DNA of 64,000 bases from Sphingobium lactosutens (lineage in GTDB: Bacteria; Pseudomonadota; Alphaproteobacteria; Sphingomonadales; Sphingomonadaceae): NCBI RefSeq assembly GCF_013393185.1, contig NZ_QJQX01000052.1:186001-250000 (forward strand), given 5' to 3'. The translations under genes were made by a program, and so were the position numbers. Under the pieces are notes generated by a model that made no database searches, was not told where the DNA came from, and worked only from the letters and a program-made list of their open reading frames with translations. Below, in pieces: positions 18,375 to 28,102 of the stretch (the first letter of the stretch is position 1; each line of letters opens with the position of its first letter).

Positions 18375-19483
18375 CACGCCATGCTCATCGGCAGCAGGAT
18401 ACGGAAGGTCGACTCGCCCGCTTCCACGTCCCGCGAATATTGGACGAAGCCGCTCATGTCGCGGACCAGCTTGTCCACCAGCGCCAGGCCAAGCCCCTGC
18501 CCGTCCCGCTTGCCGGTGATGAAGGGATTGAACAGATGGTCGAGAATATGTTCGGGCACGCCGGGTCCATTGTCGATGACGAGGATTTCGATCGGCAGCA
18601 CCGCGCTGCCCTTGCCGTCGCCGACCACCACCGAAACACCGTGGCGGAAGGCCGTCTCTACCCGGATGCGCGGCTTGGCGACATATTCCAGCGCCTCTGC
18701 AGCATTTTTGAGCAGGTTGATCATCACCTGCACCAGCGCATCGTCATTGATGTTGGCAAATGGCAAGGATGGATCATAATGCTTTATGATCTTTATATGT
18801 TTTGCAAAACCCGCCGCCGCGATCCCCGCCGCCCGGTCGATCAGCGGATAGATGTTGCCGGCATGGCATTCCAGCGTCCGATCGGTGGTAAAATCCTGCA
18901 TCCGGTCGATCAGCGCCGCGATCCGGTCCACCTCGTTACAGATCAACTGGGTCAGCGCCGCATCCCGCCCGCCATGGCTGGATTCCAGCAATTGCGCTGC
19001 CCCGCGGATGCCCGACAACGGGTTCTTGATCTCATGCGCAAGGATCGCCGCCGCGCCCATGGCGGACCGCGCGCCGCCCGCGGAACCGCGATGCCCGATC
19101 TTGCGCGCCTGGCTCTGGGCATGGAGCGACACGACCCGCCAGCCCTCATGATCGACGATCGGCGCGATCATCAGGTCGACCTCCATCTCGGCGGTGCGAC
19201 CGGCATGAACCTTGATGTCATAGGCCGCGATCGGCTTGTTGCTGTGCCAGATATCGAAGCGCGCGCCCGCTTCGGCAATGCGGATGGTGCGCGCGATGTC
19301 ACTGCCGATAATCGCCGAACGCGCCATGTTGAGCAGGGTTTCGGCCCGGACATTGGCGTCGGCGATGCTGTTGTCCGGCTTCACGACCAGAGTCGCGACC
19401 GGCAGGGCCGTCATCTGTTCGCCCAGCGATGGTCCGTCCTGCTGCACCCGAAGCGGCGGAACGGACGTCAGCGTGCCGTTCAT
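18374..19483 (-). CDS. ntrB: Nitrogen sensor histidine kinase/phosphatase NtrB
   Basis: Soluble kinase of the NtrBC pair, normally controlled by PII proteins. The 369-residue protein has no membrane helix, an N-terminal PAS domain (about 25-120), the phospho-acceptor H150 in A-H-E-I-K-N-P-L-S-G, the N box L-L-K-N-A-A-E-A, G1 I-D-N-G-P-G-V and G2 G-Q-G-L-G-L-A. The start overlaps the dusB stop as ATGA and the stop overlaps the ntrC start, making dusB-ntrB-ntrC a coupled unit, the usual alphaproteobacterial order. Confidence 0.95.
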   Translation of the reverse strand: MNGTLTSVPPLRVQQDGPSLGEQMTALPVATLVVKPDNSIADANVRAETLLNMARSAIIGSDIARTIRIAEAGARFDIWHSNKPIAAYDIKVHAGRTAEMEVDLMIAPIVDHEGWRVVSLHAQSQARKIGHRGSAGGARSAMGAAAILAHEIKNPLSGIRGAAQLLESSHGGRDAALTQLICNEVDRIAALIDRMQDFTTDRTLECHAGNIYPLIDRAAGIAAAGFAKHIKIIKHYDPSLPFANINDDALVQVMINLLKNAAEALEYVAKPRIRVETAFRHGVSVVVGDGKGSAVLPIEILVIDNGPGVPEHILDHLFNPFITGKRDGQGLGLALVDKLVRDMSGFVQYSRDVEAGESTFRILLPMSMA

Positions 19484-20502
19484 GCGGCCCTGCGCAGCTC
19501 CGCCGGATCGGCGCCGCTGGCGATCAGCGGCTCGTAGAAACGGGCGAGCATGTCCAGCACCGTCTTCGCGTCCGGCTGCTGGTTCACGGCATGGCGGAAT
19601 TCGGCCGAGCCGGGCAGCCCCTTGGTATACCAGCCGATATGCTTGCGGGCCATGTTGACACCCGTATAGTTATCATAATGGTCGAGCATTGCATGATAAT
19701 GCTCTATAATGACACAATATTGTTCTTCGAGCGAAGGGTCAGCGACGCGCGTCCCGTCGGTCAGCCAGGCCATGACCTGACCGATCAGCCAAGGCCGACC
19801 ATAGGCGCCGCGCCCGATCATCACGCCATCCGCACCGCTCTGCGCCAGCGCGGTATCGGCATCCTCGATCGAACAGATATCACCATTGACGATAACCGGC
19901 AGTTTCACGGCGTCCTTGACCGAACGAACAAACGCCCAGTCGGCGCTGCCCTTGTACATCTGGCAACGGGTGCGGCCATGGACCGTGATAAGCTTAGCGC
20001 CCAGATCCTCGGCGATATGGGCGAGTTCGGGGGCATTGAGGCTCGAATGGTCCCAGCCCATGCGCATCTTGACCGTCACCGGCACATCGACCGCCTCGAC
20101 CGTCGCCTTGATGAGCGAGGCGGCCAGCGGCAGGTCGCGCATCAGCGCGCTGCCTGCGTCGCCATTGACGACCTTCTTTACCGGGCACCCCATGTTGATG
20201 TCGATGATCGCCGCGCCGCGATCGGCGTTCAGCTTGGCGGCCTCGGCCATTTCCGTCGGCGAGCAGCCGGCAAGCTGCATCGACACCGGCTCTTCCAGCG
20301 GATGCCAGGCGGCCTTCTGCAAGGACTGGCGCGTTTCCCGAATCATTGCCGCCGACGCGATCATCTCCGTCACATTGAGGCCCGATCCGTAGCGGCGGAC
20401 CAAGGTGCGGAACGGCATGTCGGTGACGCCGGTCATCGGCGCCAGCACGACCGGCATGTCGATGGTCACGAGACCGATGGAAATGGGAGAAAGTTTGCGC
20501 AT
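19480..20502 (-). CDS. dusB: tRNA-dihydrouridine synthase (NifR3/DusB type)
   Basis: FMN enzyme that reduces uridine to dihydrouridine in tRNA. The 340-residue protein has a TIM-barrel start (V-V-L-A-P-M-T-G-V-T-D), the catalytic C106 in D-I-N-M-G-C-P-V-K-K, and the FMN phosphate-binding G-R-G-A-Y-G-R-P-W motif. It heads the ntrBC-ntrYX operon; nifR3 as first gene of this operon is a classic alphaproteobacterial arrangement. The ATG at 20502 was chosen because it directly precedes the conserved core; the frame is open further upstream, but that part is antisense to ispDF. Confidence 0.94.
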   Translation of the reverse strand: MRKLSPISIGLVTIDMPVVLAPMTGVTDMPFRTLVRRYGSGLNVTEMIASAAMIRETRQSLQKAAWHPLEEPVSMQLAGCSPTEMAEAAKLNADRGAAIIDINMGCPVKKVVNGDAGSALMRDLPLAASLIKATVEAVDVPVTVKMRMGWDHSSLNAPELAHIAEDLGAKLITVHGRTRCQMYKGSADWAFVRSVKDAVKLPVIVNGDICSIEDADTALAQSGADGVMIGRGAYGRPWLIGQVMAWLTDGTRVADPSLEEQYCVIIEHYHAMLDHYDNYTGVNMARKHIGWYTKGLPGSAEFRHAVNQQPDAKTVLDMLARFYEPLIASGADPAELRRAA

Positions 20503-20607
20503 AACCTGATTTGGAAAACTGCCTAAAAAACAGGCAGCCCTTAGCGGAATTCGCCGGAAACGGCAAGCAGAGCGCGCCCGCCCTTTCAGTCCGCCCCTTC
20601 TGCCGCT

Positions 20608-21792
20608 ATGCGCGCTGCCATGACAGCAAGCAGCAAGACCGTCGCCCTGCTCGTGGCCGCCGGCCAGGGAAGCCGGGCGGGTGGCGACAATCCCAAGCAA
20701 TTCAGGCCGATAGCGGGCAAGGCGGTTCTCGCCCACGCCCATGACGCATTGGCCGCCCATGACGGGATAGACGCCATTCATGTCGTTCTGGGCGACGGAC
20801 AGGAAGACACGGCCCGCGCCCTGCTCGGCTCGCGCGCCATAGCCTCCTTCGTCACCGGCGCGGACAGTCGGCGCGGTTCGGTCCGCGCAGGGCTGGAGGC
20901 GATCGCCGCCGCCGGTGGCGCGGACATCATACTGATCCATGACGCCGCCCGCCCTTTCCTGCCCGGCGCGGTGATCGACCGCTTGCTGGGTGCGCTGGAG
21001 CAATGCCATGGCTCCATTCCCACCCTGCCCGTCGCCGATACGCTGGTGCGCGGCGTGGACGGCGCGATGGGCGATAACGTCGATCGCGCCCACCTGTATC
21101 GCGTCCAGACGCCGCAGGCCTTTCGCTTCGATACCATATTGGCGGCCCATCGCGCCTGGGATGACGCGCAGGAAGCCACCGACGATGCCCAGATCCTCAA
21201 GGGCTGGGGCCATGACGTCATACTGGTGCAAGGCGATGAAAGGCTTGAGAAATTGACTTACAAGCAGGATTTCGCCCGCGCCGAAGCGCAAGTGGCGACG
21301 CCGCGCACCATGCGCGTCGGCATGGGCTATGACGTCCATCGTCTTGCGCCGAATGAGGAACTCTGGCTGGGCGGCGTGCTGGTCCCGCATGATCGCGGGC
21401 TTGCCGGCCATAGCGACGCCGACGTGGCGCTCCATGCGATCGTCGATGCGATGCTCGGCGCGCTGGCCGAAGGCGACATAGGCAGCCATTTCCCGCCATC
21501 CGATCCGCAATGGCGCGGCGCCTCGTCCGACCGTTTCCTCGCCTATGCGCGCGATCGGGTGACGGCGCGCGACGGCCTGATCGAGCATGTCGACCTGACT
21601 ATCATCTGCGAAGCCCCCAAGATCGGCCCGCATCGCGATGCCATGCGCGCCCGGATCGCCGGGATACTGGCCGTCCCGCTCGACCGGGTCAGTGTCAAGG
21701 CGACCACGACCGAGCGCCTCGGTTTCGCCGGCCGCCGCGAAGGCATTGCCGCACAGGCGGTTGCCACCCTGTCCCTCCCCGCGCTATCCTGA
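20608..21792 (+). CDS. ispDF: Bifunctional IspD-IspF (MEP pathway of isoprenoid synthesis)
   Basis: One 394-residue chain carries two enzymes of the methylerythritol phosphate pathway. Residues about 10-225 are IspD (MEP cytidylyltransferase): the signature A-A-G-Q-G-S-R-A-G-G, then H-D-A-A-R-P-F. Residues about 235-394 are IspF (MEcPP synthase): metal ligands in G-M-G-Y-D-V-H-R-L and G-H-S-D-A-D-V, and the T-T-T-E-R-L-G-F motif near the end. IspE, which acts between them, is not in the window. Fusion is common in alphaproteobacteria. The ATG at 20608 or 20620 could be the start; neither has a good ribosome-binding site. Confidence 0.95.
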   Translation: MRAAMTASSKTVALLVAAGQGSRAGGDNPKQFRPIAGKAVLAHAHDALAAHDGIDAIHVVLGDGQEDTARALLGSRAIASFVTGADSRRGSVRAGLEAIAAAGGADIILIHDAARPFLPGAVIDRLLGALEQCHGSIPTLPVADTLVRGVDGAMGDNVDRAHLYRVQTPQAFRFDTILAAHRAWDDAQEATDDAQILKGWGHDVILVQGDERLEKLTYKQDFARAEAQVATPRTMRVGMGYDVHRLAPNEELWLGGVLVPHDRGLAGHSDADVALHAIVDAMLGALAEGDIGSHFPPSDPQWRGASSDRFLAYARDRVTARDGLIEHVDLTIICEAPKIGPHRDAMRARIAGILAVPLDRVSVKATTTERLGFAGRREGIAAQAVATLSLPALS

Positions 21793-21796
21793 TTTT

Positions 21797-22309
21797 ATGC
21801 CCGATACCGTCCTCCCGGCCCAACTGGTCGAACTCGCCGAAAAGGTCATCATCGCCAACCGTCGCGCCGGGCGCACGGTTGCGGTCGCGGAAAGCTGCAC
21901 CGGGGGCCTCGTCTCCGCCGCGCTCACCGAGATAGCCGGCTCCTCCGACGTGTTCGAAGCCGGTTTCATTACTTATTCCAATGATATGAAGGCGGAACTT
22001 CTGAAGGTTTCGCATGACGTGCTGGACACGTTCGGCGCCGTGTCCATCGCCACGGCCTGGGCCATGGCGCAGGGCGCGCTGAACAAGAGCCATGCCCATG
22101 TCGCGGTCGCCATCACCGGCATCGCGGGGCCGGGCGGCGGCAGCGAGCAGAAGCCGGTCGGCACGGTCGTCTTCGCCCGCGCCGAACGCGGCGCCAGCCC
22201 CGACAAGGTCGTAGCCGACATGCATCATTTCGCGGATAATGGCCGCGGCGGCGTCCGCCTTCAGGCGGCGCTGTGCGCGCTCGAACTGCTGCTGCCCGAA
22301 GGCGCGTAA
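21797..22309 (+). CDS. pncC: Nicotinamide-nucleotide amidase (CinA C-terminal domain, PncC)
   Basis: Deamidates NMN to nicotinate mononucleotide in pyridine nucleotide recycling. The 170-residue protein is the stand-alone C-terminal domain of CinA, with the conserved A-E-S-C-T-G-G-L near residue 31-38, a Y-S-N-D-M-K motif and I-A-G-P-G-G-G. The N-terminal CinA (COG1058) domain is absent. It lies four bases after ispDF, and its 3' end overlaps the convergent Coq10-like gene by 49 bp. Confidence 0.9.
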   Translation: MPDTVLPAQLVELAEKVIIANRRAGRTVAVAESCTGGLVSAALTEIAGSSDVFEAGFITYSNDMKAELLKVSHDVLDTFGAVSIATAWAMAQGALNKSHAHVAVAITGIAGPGGGSEQKPVGTVVFARAERGASPDKVVADMHHFADNGRGGVRLQAALCALELLLPEGA

Positions 22310-22731
22310 AGCTCTGCCGCGCGCGTCTCGAACGCGCCGATCATCTTGCGCAGCGCCTTGTCGAAGAACTGGCCGGCCAGCATTTCGAACAGCCGGTTCT
22401 TGAACTCGAACTCCACCTCGAAATCGACCAGCACCCCGCCCTGCCCGTCATCGCGGAAGTTCCACTCATTGTGGAGATGCTTGAGCGGACCATCGAGATA
22501 GTCGACGCGGACATGGTCCGGGCGATGCTTGTGCACGCGCGACGTGAAGCTTTCCTTGATCCCCTTGAAGCCGACGATCATGTCCGCGACCATTTCCGAC
22601 TCGTTGTCGGATCGTACGCGGATCGCGCTCACCCATGGCAGGAATTCGGGATAGGCCGCGACGTTCGACACCAGGTCGAACATCTGCGTCGGCGTGTAGG
22701 GAAGCTGGCGCGTCTCATTATGCTTGGGCAT
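22261..22731 (-). CDS. Coq10/RatA-like START-domain (polyketide cyclase) protein
   Basis: The 156-residue protein has the SRPBCC/START pattern: M-F-D-L-V-S-N-V-A-A-Y-P-E-F-L-P-W at 17-33 and the F-E-F-K-N segment near 110. In this family Coq10 binds ubiquinone and supports respiration, while RatA in E. coli was described as a ribosome-association toxin; neither role is proven here. It sits 7 bp downstream of lipA and ends with a serine-rich tail. Because ubiquinone feeds complex I in this same window, a Coq10 role is the more attractive reading. Confidence 0.85.
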   Translation of the reverse strand: MPKHNETRQLPYTPTQMFDLVSNVAAYPEFLPWVSAIRVRSDNESEMVADMIVGFKGIKESFTSRVHKHRPDHVRVDYLDGPLKHLHNEWNFRDDGQGGVLVDFEVEFEFKNRLFEMLAGQFFDKALRKMIGAFETRAAELYAPSGSSSSSAHSAA

Positions 22732-22738
22732 CGAAAGT

Positions 22739-23695
22739 TCAGGCCTTCGCGATCGCCGCCTTGGCCAGCTTCGCTTCGCGCGCGGCCTTCATCTCGGCGA
22801 AATCCTTGCCGGCATGATAGCTGGAGCGCGTCAGCGGGCTGGACGCCACCTGCAGGAAGCCCTTGGCCCGCGCGATCGCCGCATAGGCGTTGAACGCCGC
22901 CGGGGTGACGAATTCCATCACCTTGGCGTGCTTGGGCGTGGGCTGGAGATATTGGCCCATGGTCAGGAAGTCGATGTCGGCCGACCGCATGTCGTCCATC
23001 ACCTGGTGGACCTCCAGACGCTCCTCGCCCAGGCCCAGCATGATGCCCGACTTGGTGAAGATCGACGGATCGAGCTTCTTCACCGACTCGAGCAGACGCA
23101 GCGACGCATAATAGCGCGCGCCGGGCCGGATGGTGGGGTACAGGCGCGGAACGGTTTCCAGATTATGGTTGTAGACGTCCGGGCGGGCGGCGACGATCAT
23201 CTCGACCGCGCGTTCGTGCTTGTTGCGGAAGTCCGGCGTCAATATCTCGATTGTCGTGTTTGGCGTCGTGCGGCGCAGCGCCTCGATCACCTTCACGAAC
23301 TGAGTCGCGCCGCCATCGGGCAGGTCGTCGCGGTCGACCGAGGTGATGACGATATGCTCCAGCCCCATTTCCGCGCAGGCATCAGCCAGATTCTGCGGCT
23401 CATTGGGATCGACCTTGCGCGGCATGCCGGTCTTGACGTTGCAGAAGGCGCAGGCGCGGGTGCAGACATCGCCCAGGATCATCACCGTGGCATGCTTCTT
23501 GGTCCAGCACTCGCCGATATTCGGACAGGCCGCTTCCTCGCACACCGTATTGAGTCCCTTGTCCCGCATCAGCTTGCGCGTCTCGTGATAGGCCGGGCTG
23601 GTCGGCGCCTTGACGCGAATCCAGTCGGGCTTGCGCGCACGTTCTGCGCCATTGGCAGGCTTTTCGGGCGTGGGGATCGGGCTGATGTCGTTCAT
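22739..23695 (-). CDS. lipA: Lipoyl synthase
   Basis: Radical-SAM enzyme inserting two sulfurs into octanoyl groups on the E2 and GcvH lipoyl domains. The 318-residue protein has both iron-sulfur motifs: the auxiliary cluster [12 protein letters not shown] and the radical-[11 protein letters not shown], with the R-S-S-Y motif near the C terminus that supplies a serine ligand. The start at M-N-D-I-S-P was chosen by homology; the frame stays open for 260 further codons that are antisense to the carbonic anhydrase gene. Confidence 0.96.
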   Translation of the reverse strand: MNDISPIPTPEKPANGAERARKPDWIRVKAPTSPAYHETRKLMRDKGLNTVCEEAACPNIGECWTKKHATVMILGDVCTRACAFCNVKTGMPRKVDPNEPQNLADACAEMGLEHIVITSVDRDDLPDGGATQFVKVIEALRRTTPNTTIEILTPDFRNKHERAVEMIVAARPDVYNHNLETVPRLYPTIRPGARYYASLRLLESVKKLDPSIFTKSGIMLGLGEERLEVHQVMDDMRSADIDFLTMGQYLQPTPKHAKVMEFVTPAAFNAYAAIARAKGFLQVASSPLTRSSYHAGKDFAEMKAAREAKLAKAAIAKA

Positions 23696-23761
23696 GCGCC
23701 CCAGATAGCGATGCTTGGGGAGACTTGCCAGTCCTGACTTTGTGCGGCACATCTCCCGCCC

Positions 23762-24400
23762 ATGACCGACTTTGCCGACATGCTTCAGGGCTATCGCCGC
23801 TTCCGCAACACCGGGTGGAGCCAGCAGCGGGAGCGATGGGACGAACTCAACGAAGGGCAAAGTCCGAAGGTGATGGTGATCGCCTGCTCGGACAGCCGAG
23901 TCGATCCGACCCAGATTTTCGACACCAGCCCCGGCGAGATTTTCGTCGTGCGCAATGTAGCCGCCCTCGTCCCGCCGTTCGAAACCAATCCCGGCTGGCA
24001 CGGCGTGTCGGCTGCGCTGGAGTTCGCCGTGCAGGTGCTCAAGGTCGGCGAGATCGTCGTCATGGGCCATGGCAAATGCGGTGGTTGCAAGGCGGCGCTC
24101 AGCCAGGATCTGAAGGACGCGCCTCCGGGCGAAGGCGGCTTCATCCATAACTGGATCGAACTGCTGGACGGTGCGCGCGAGGTCGTGGTCGAGCGTTATG
24201 GCGATCAGCGCGACCGTGATGTGGAGCGCGCCATGGAGCAGGAAGGCGTCAAGGTCAGCCTCGCCAACCTGCGCAGCTTCCCCTGCGTCCGTTCCAAGGA
24301 AAAGAGCGGCGAACTGAAGCTGGTCGGCAGCTTCTTCGCGATCGCCGACGGGCAGCTCCATGTTCTGGACGAGGAAACGGGCGCCTTCTCGCCCGCCTGA
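23762..24400 (+). CDS. Beta-class carbonic anhydrase
   Basis: Converts CO2 and bicarbonate. The 212-residue protein has the zinc ligands C42 (with the D44-R46 dyad in A-C-S-D-S-R), H103 and C106 (G-H-G-K-C-G-G-C). Length and motifs match the bacterial beta class. It is divergent to lipA (66-bp gap) and 15 bp upstream of the NYN-domain gene, with which it is probably cotranscribed. Confidence 0.94.
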   Translation: MTDFADMLQGYRRFRNTGWSQQRERWDELNEGQSPKVMVIACSDSRVDPTQIFDTSPGEIFVVRNVAALVPPFETNPGWHGVSAALEFAVQVLKVGEIVVMGHGKCGGCKAALSQDLKDAPPGEGGFIHNWIELLDGAREVVVERYGDQRDRDVERAMEQEGVKVSLANLRSFPCVRSKEKSGELKLVGSFFAIADGQLHVLDEETGAFSPA

Positions 24401-24415
24401 TACGGAGACGAGCCG

Positions 24416-25189
24416 ATGGCGACACCGCAGGAAGGCCGCGGCAACATCGCCCTGCTGATCGATGCGGACAATGCGTCGGCGGCGCATTTCGACTCGGTGA
24501 TGACCGTGCTGGCGGAGCTGGGCACGGTCAATATCCGTCGCGCCTATGGCAACTGGAGCAAGGCGACGCTCAAGGCCTGGGCCGCGCTGTCCATCACACA
24601 GGCGATCGAGCCGCAGCAGCAGTTCGACCTGACCAAGGGCAAGAACGCCACCGACATGAAGATGACCATCGACGCGATGGACCTTCTTGCGAGCGGGCGC
24701 GTCGACGGCTTCGGCCTCATGTCCAGCGACAGCGACTTCACCCCGCTCGTCACCCGCATCCGACAGGACGGCATCCCGGTCTATGGCTTCGGCACGGCCA
24801 ACACGCCCGAAGGTTTCCGCCGCGCCTGCACGCGCTTCATAGACGTCGCCGCGCTGGAATCGGCCGAAGTGCCGGTAAAGAAGCCCGCCACGAAGAAAAT
24901 AACCAAATCCGCTCCGGCCAATCCGGCGCCGGAAGAAAGCGACGATGGCAAGGCCAAGCCGGTCGATCCAGAAGTCGTGAAGCTGCTGATCGACGCCTAT
25001 GACGCCGTGAAACGCGATGAACAGGGCTTCGCCGCGCTCGGCAGCGTCGGCCAGCTGGCCGGCAACCGCTCCAGCTTCGACACGCGCAACTATGGGTACA
25101 AGCGGCTGTCCGATCTGGTCCGCGCCATCCCCAATTTCGCCGTCGAAGTGCGCGAAGGCGGCCAGACCTGGATCAAGCGCGTCCGCTGA
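24416..25189 (+). CDS. NYN-domain ribonuclease-like protein with C-terminal OST-HTH/LOTUS domain
   Basis: The 257-residue protein has an N-terminal NYN (LabA/DUF88, PIN-like) nuclease domain with the acidic residues D16, D18, D80, D105 and D107 (in I-D-A-D-N and S-S-D-S-D-F), a Lys/Pro/Ala-rich linker (about 150-180) and a C-terminal OST-HTH/LOTUS fold (about 183-257) with L-G-S-V-G-Q-L and [13 protein letters not shown] domains bind RNA, often structured or G-quadruplex RNA, so this is probably an RNA-targeting nuclease; the target is unknown. GGAGACGAG precedes the ATG. The stop overlaps the next ATG (TGATG). Confidence 0.88.
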   Translation: MATPQEGRGNIALLIDADNASAAHFDSVMTVLAELGTVNIRRAYGNWSKATLKAWAALSITQAIEPQQQFDLTKGKNATDMKMTIDAMDLLASGRVDGFGLMSSDSDFTPLVTRIRQDGIPVYGFGTANTPEGFRRACTRFIDVAALESAEVPVKKPATKKITKSAPANPAPEESDDGKAKPVDPEVVKLLIDAYDAVKRDEQGFAALGSVGQLAGNRSSFDTRNYGYKRLSDLVRAIPNFAVEVREGGQTWIKRVR

Positions 25190-25467
25190 TGCCGGTCATC
25201 GCCCGCCATCTGATGATCCATGGCCGCGTCCAGGGCGTCTGGTACCGCGCCTGGACGGTCGAAACGGCGCGGGATCTGGGATTGGCCGGCTGGGTCCGCA
25301 ACCGGATGGACGGCAGCGTGGAGGCGCTGGTGCAGGGCGAAGAAGCAGCCGTGGACCGCTTCATCGCGCTGGCCCGTGAGGGGTCGCCAGCCGCACAGGT
25401 AAGCCGGATCGACGCGACGGAAACGCCGCTGGAGCCGCTGGGCGTGTTCGAGAAGCGACCGATTTAG
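25189..25467 (+). CDS. acyP: Acylphosphatase
   Basis: Small enzyme hydrolysing acyl phosphates such as carbamoyl or 1,3-bisphosphoglycerate. The 92-residue length is normal. The phosphate-binding loop G12-R-V-Q-G-V-W-Y-R20 ends with the catalytic arginine R20, and N38 in W-V-R-N-R is the catalytic asparagine. It overlaps the NYN gene by one base. Confidence 0.94.
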   Translation: MPVIARHLMIHGRVQGVWYRAWTVETARDLGLAGWVRNRMDGSVEALVQGEEAAVDRFIALAREGSPAAQVSRIDATETPLEPLGVFEKRPI

Positions 25468-25496
25468 ATACGGCCGTTACCGCAGCACATCGCTAT

Positions 25497-25560
25497 CCCG
25501 ACACCCAAATCGCCACCACTCCCATCCCTCCCCACTTCCCCCCACGCCCATCCCGCGCTA
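25497..25560 (+). promoter_or_regulatory. C-rich, G-poor tract in front of trpG (candidate Rho-utilisation region)
   Basis: From 25501 to 25560 I count 36 C and only 4 G in 60 bases, which is extreme for this GC-rich genome. Unstructured C-over-G bubbles are the hallmark of Rho loading sites. It follows the acylphosphatase stop and ends 13 bases before the trpG ATG, which has no clear Shine-Dalgarno sequence. It could end transcription of the upstream operon or control trpG. Function is inference. Confidence 0.4.
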
Positions 25561-25573
25561 AAGCCCTGTTCCC

Positions 25574-26164
25574 ATGATCCTCGTCATCGACAATTATGAC
25601 AGCTTCACCTGGAACCTGGTCCATTATCTGATGGAACTGGGCGCGCAGGTGGAGGTCGTCCGTAACGACGCCATCTCCGCCGGTCAGGCGCTGTCCAGCG
25701 GGGCGAAGGCCTTCCTGCTTTCGCCTGGTCCCTGCACCCCCAACGAAGCGGGCGTCAGCCTGGATCTGGTCGCCGCCTGCGCCGATGCCGGCGCGCCGCT
25801 GCTGGGCGTGTGCCTCGGTCATCAGGCGATCGGCCAGCATTTCGGCGGCAAGGTGGTACGCGGCGGCCTGATGCACGGGAAGACCTCGCCGGTCAGCCAT
25901 GACGGCACCGGCCTGTTCGCTGGCTTGCCGTCGCCCTTCACCGCGACCCGCTATCACTCGCTGATCGTGGAAGACATTCCCGAAACGCTAGTCGTCAACG
26001 CCACCAGCGAGGATGGCTCCGTCATGGGCTTCCGCCATGCGACCCTGCCGATCCATTCAGTGCAGTTCCACCCGGAAAGCATCGCCACCGAATATGGCCA
26101 TGACATGCTCGCGAACTTCATGGCGCTGGCCGGCCTGCCGGTCCGCGAACGCGAAGCCGCCTGA
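25574..26164 (+). CDS. trpG: Anthranilate synthase component II (glutamine amidotransferase)
   Basis: Supplies ammonia from glutamine to TrpE for anthranilate synthesis; the same protein may serve aminodeoxychorismate synthase. The 196-residue class I amidotransferase has the nucleophile C80 in G-V-C-L-G-H-Q and the H166/E168 pair in F-H-P-E-S. The partner trpE is not in the window. A hairpin lies in the 157-bp gap before trpD, so trpG and trpD may not be fully coupled. Confidence 0.94.
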   Translation: MILVIDNYDSFTWNLVHYLMELGAQVEVVRNDAISAGQALSSGAKAFLLSPGPCTPNEAGVSLDLVAACADAGAPLLGVCLGHQAIGQHFGGKVVRGGLMHGKTSPVSHDGTGLFAGLPSPFTATRYHSLIVEDIPETLVVNATSEDGSVMGFRHATLPIHSVQFHPESIATEYGHDMLANFMALAGLPVREREAA

Positions 26165-26182
26165 GGCTGTCCTATCCGAACC

Positions 26183-26205
26183 AGCCGGGCTATACTCGCC
26201 CGGCT
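26183..26205 (+). terminator. Hairpin between trpG and trpD
   Basis: Perfect 8-bp arms AGCCGGGC (26183-26190) and GCCCGGCT (26198-26205) with a 7-base loop, starting 19 bases after the trpG stop and followed by ACTTT. The T-run is short, so it may be a weak or partial terminator or an mRNA-stabilising element. No Trp codons and no leader peptide are visible nearby. Confidence 0.55.
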
Positions 26206-26321
26206 ACTTTGCGGATATTACGGCAACAGGAAATCATATTTCAAAATCTGCGGGAAATGTGCGAAGTTGAGCGCGATCGCCCCCTCGACACTGCCGCCCA
26301 CGGAAGACTAAGGCAGGCGCG

Positions 26322-27314
26322 ATGACCAGCCTGCCCGATCCTTCCGCACCGCTCTCCGGCGAAGCCGCCGCCCAGGCCTTCGACCTGCTGTTCGACGGCG
26401 ACCTCAGCGATGACGCCATCGCCGCCTTCCTCGTCACCATGGCCCGTCGCGGCGAAACCGCAACCGAGATCGCCGCCGCCGCCCGCGCCATGCGGGCGCG
26501 CATGATCCCCGTCAGCGCACCCGAAGGCGCGATCGACGTGTGCGGCACCGGGGGCGACGGCCACCACACCCTCAATGTCTCGACCGCCGTCAGCCTCGTG
26601 GTCGCCGCCGCCGGCGTGCCCGTCGCCAAGCATGGCAACCGCGCGGCCTCTTCCAAGGCCGGCGCCGCCGACACGCTAGAAGCGCTGGGCCTCAACCTCG
26701 ACAAGGCCGCCGCCACGGCGGAAGCGACCCTTGCCGACCTCGGCATCTGCTTCCTCTTCGCGCAAAATTATCACCCTGCGCTCAAGCGCCTCGGCCCCAT
26801 CCGCAAGGCGATCGGCGAACGCACCATCTTCAACCTGATGGGACCGCTCGCCAATCCCGCCAATGTCCGCCGCCAGCTCGTCGGCATCGCCCGCCCAGCC
26901 TATGTCCCCATTTATGCCGAGGCGCTGGCCGAACTCGGCGTCGATCGCGCCATGATCATCTCCGGCGACGAAGGGCTGGACGAACTCTCGCTCGCCGGCG
27001 GCAACGACATGGCGGAGGTGAAGGGCCATGAACTGGTCGCCATGCACCGCCTGACCGCCGCCGAACTCGGCCTGTCCACCCATCCGGTCGAGGCCATCCG
27101 GGGCGGCGACGCGACTCACAACGCGGCTGCGCTGCGCGCCCTGCTTCAGGGCGAGCCGGGGCCGTATCGCGACGCGGTCCTGCTCAATGCCGCCGCAGCC
27201 CTTGTCGTGGCCGACCATGTTACCGATCTCCGCGAAGGCGTGGAGGAAGCTGCCGAAACCATCGACCGCGGCCTTGCCAACGCTCTTCTGAATTGCTGGA
27301 TTGCCTACTCATGA
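26322..27314 (+). CDS. trpD: Anthranilate phosphoribosyltransferase
   Basis: Transfers phosphoribose from PRPP to anthranilate. The 330-residue protein has the PRPP-binding G75-T-G-G-D-G80 motif, the K-H-G-N-R-A-A-S-S stretch, and [17 protein letters not shown] precedes the ATG. The stop overlaps the trpC start as ATGA. Confidence 0.96.
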   Translation: MTSLPDPSAPLSGEAAAQAFDLLFDGDLSDDAIAAFLVTMARRGETATEIAAAARAMRARMIPVSAPEGAIDVCGTGGDGHHTLNVSTAVSLVVAAAGVPVAKHGNRAASSKAGAADTLEALGLNLDKAAATAEATLADLGICFLFAQNYHPALKRLGPIRKAIGERTIFNLMGPLANPANVRRQLVGIARPAYVPIYAEALAELGVDRAMIISGDEGLDELSLAGGNDMAEVKGHELVAMHRLTAAELGLSTHPVEAIRGGDATHNAAALRALLQGEPGPYRDAVLLNAAAALVVADHVTDLREGVEEAAETIDRGLANALLNCWIAYS

Positions 27315-28102
27315 CCAACAAGCTGATCGAAATCTGCGACTTCAAGCGCGAGGATGTCGCCCGCCGCAAGGCTGCGAACAGCGTCGCATCGCTCCACGCC
27401 CGCGCCAGCGAGCAGACGCCGCCGCGCGGCTTCCGCAAGGCGCTGGACGATGCCGCCCGTTCGGGCTTCGGCCTGATCGCGGAGGTGAAGAAGGCCAGCC
27501 CCTCCAAAGGTCTGATCCGTGCGGATTTCGATCCGCCTGCCCATGCGGTGGCCTATGCCGCCGGCGGCGCGGCCTGCCTCTCCGTTCTTACCGACGAACC
27601 CTATTTTCAGGGCCATGACGATTATCTGATGGCCGCCCGATCCGCCTGCGCCCTGCCGGTGCTGCGCAAGGATTTCCTGGTCGATCCCTGGCAGGTGCTG
27701 GAAAGCCGCGCGCTGGGCGCTGACGCCATCCTCATCATCGTCGCCGCACTGGACGACGAGCAGATGCAGGAGATTGAGGATGCCGCGCTCGGCCTTGGCA
27801 TGGACGCGCTGATCGAAGTGCATGACGAAAGCGAACTGGAACGCGCACTAAAGCTGCGCTCGCGCCTGATCGGCGTCAATAATCGCGATCTGCGCGATTT
27901 CAGCGTCGATTTCGCCCGCACCTATGAACTGGTCGGCAAGGCGCCCGAAGGCTGCACCTTCGTCGCCGAAAGCGGCCTCACCAGCCATGCCGACCTCACC
28001 GCCATGGCTGACCATGGCGTGCGTTGCTTCCTGGTCGGCGAGACGCTGATGCGGCAGGCCGATGTGGAGGCCGCGACCCGCAACCTCCTGACCGGCGCAT
28101 GA
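27311..28102 (+). CDS. trpC: Indole-3-glycerol phosphate synthase
   Basis: Closes the indole ring in tryptophan synthesis. The 263-residue TIM-barrel has E58-V-K60 in [22 protein letters not shown] and E-S-G-L near the end, all active-site motifs. It is not fused to TrpF. The ATG at 27311 overlaps the trpD stop, which settles the start against an upstream TTG or CTG. The stop overlaps moaC by four bases. Confidence 0.95.
   Translation: MTNKLIEICDFKREDVARRKAANSVASLHARASEQTPPRGFRKALDDAARSGFGLIAEVKKASPSKGLIRADFDPPAHAVAYAAGGAACLSVLTDEPYFQGHDDYLMAARSACALPVLRKDFLVDPWQVLESRALGADAILIIVAALDDEQMQEIEDAALGLGMDALIEVHDESELERALKLRSRLIGVNNRDLRDFSVDFARTYELVGKAPEGCTFVAESGLTSHADLTAMADHGVRCFLVGETLMRQADVEAATRNLLTGA

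Noticed and set aside
25467..26321. Trp-codon leader peptide for attenuation in front of trpG or trpD
   Set aside because: I looked for short frames with TGG codons in both gaps and found none; the hairpin after trpG lacks an alternative pairing partner that I can see.
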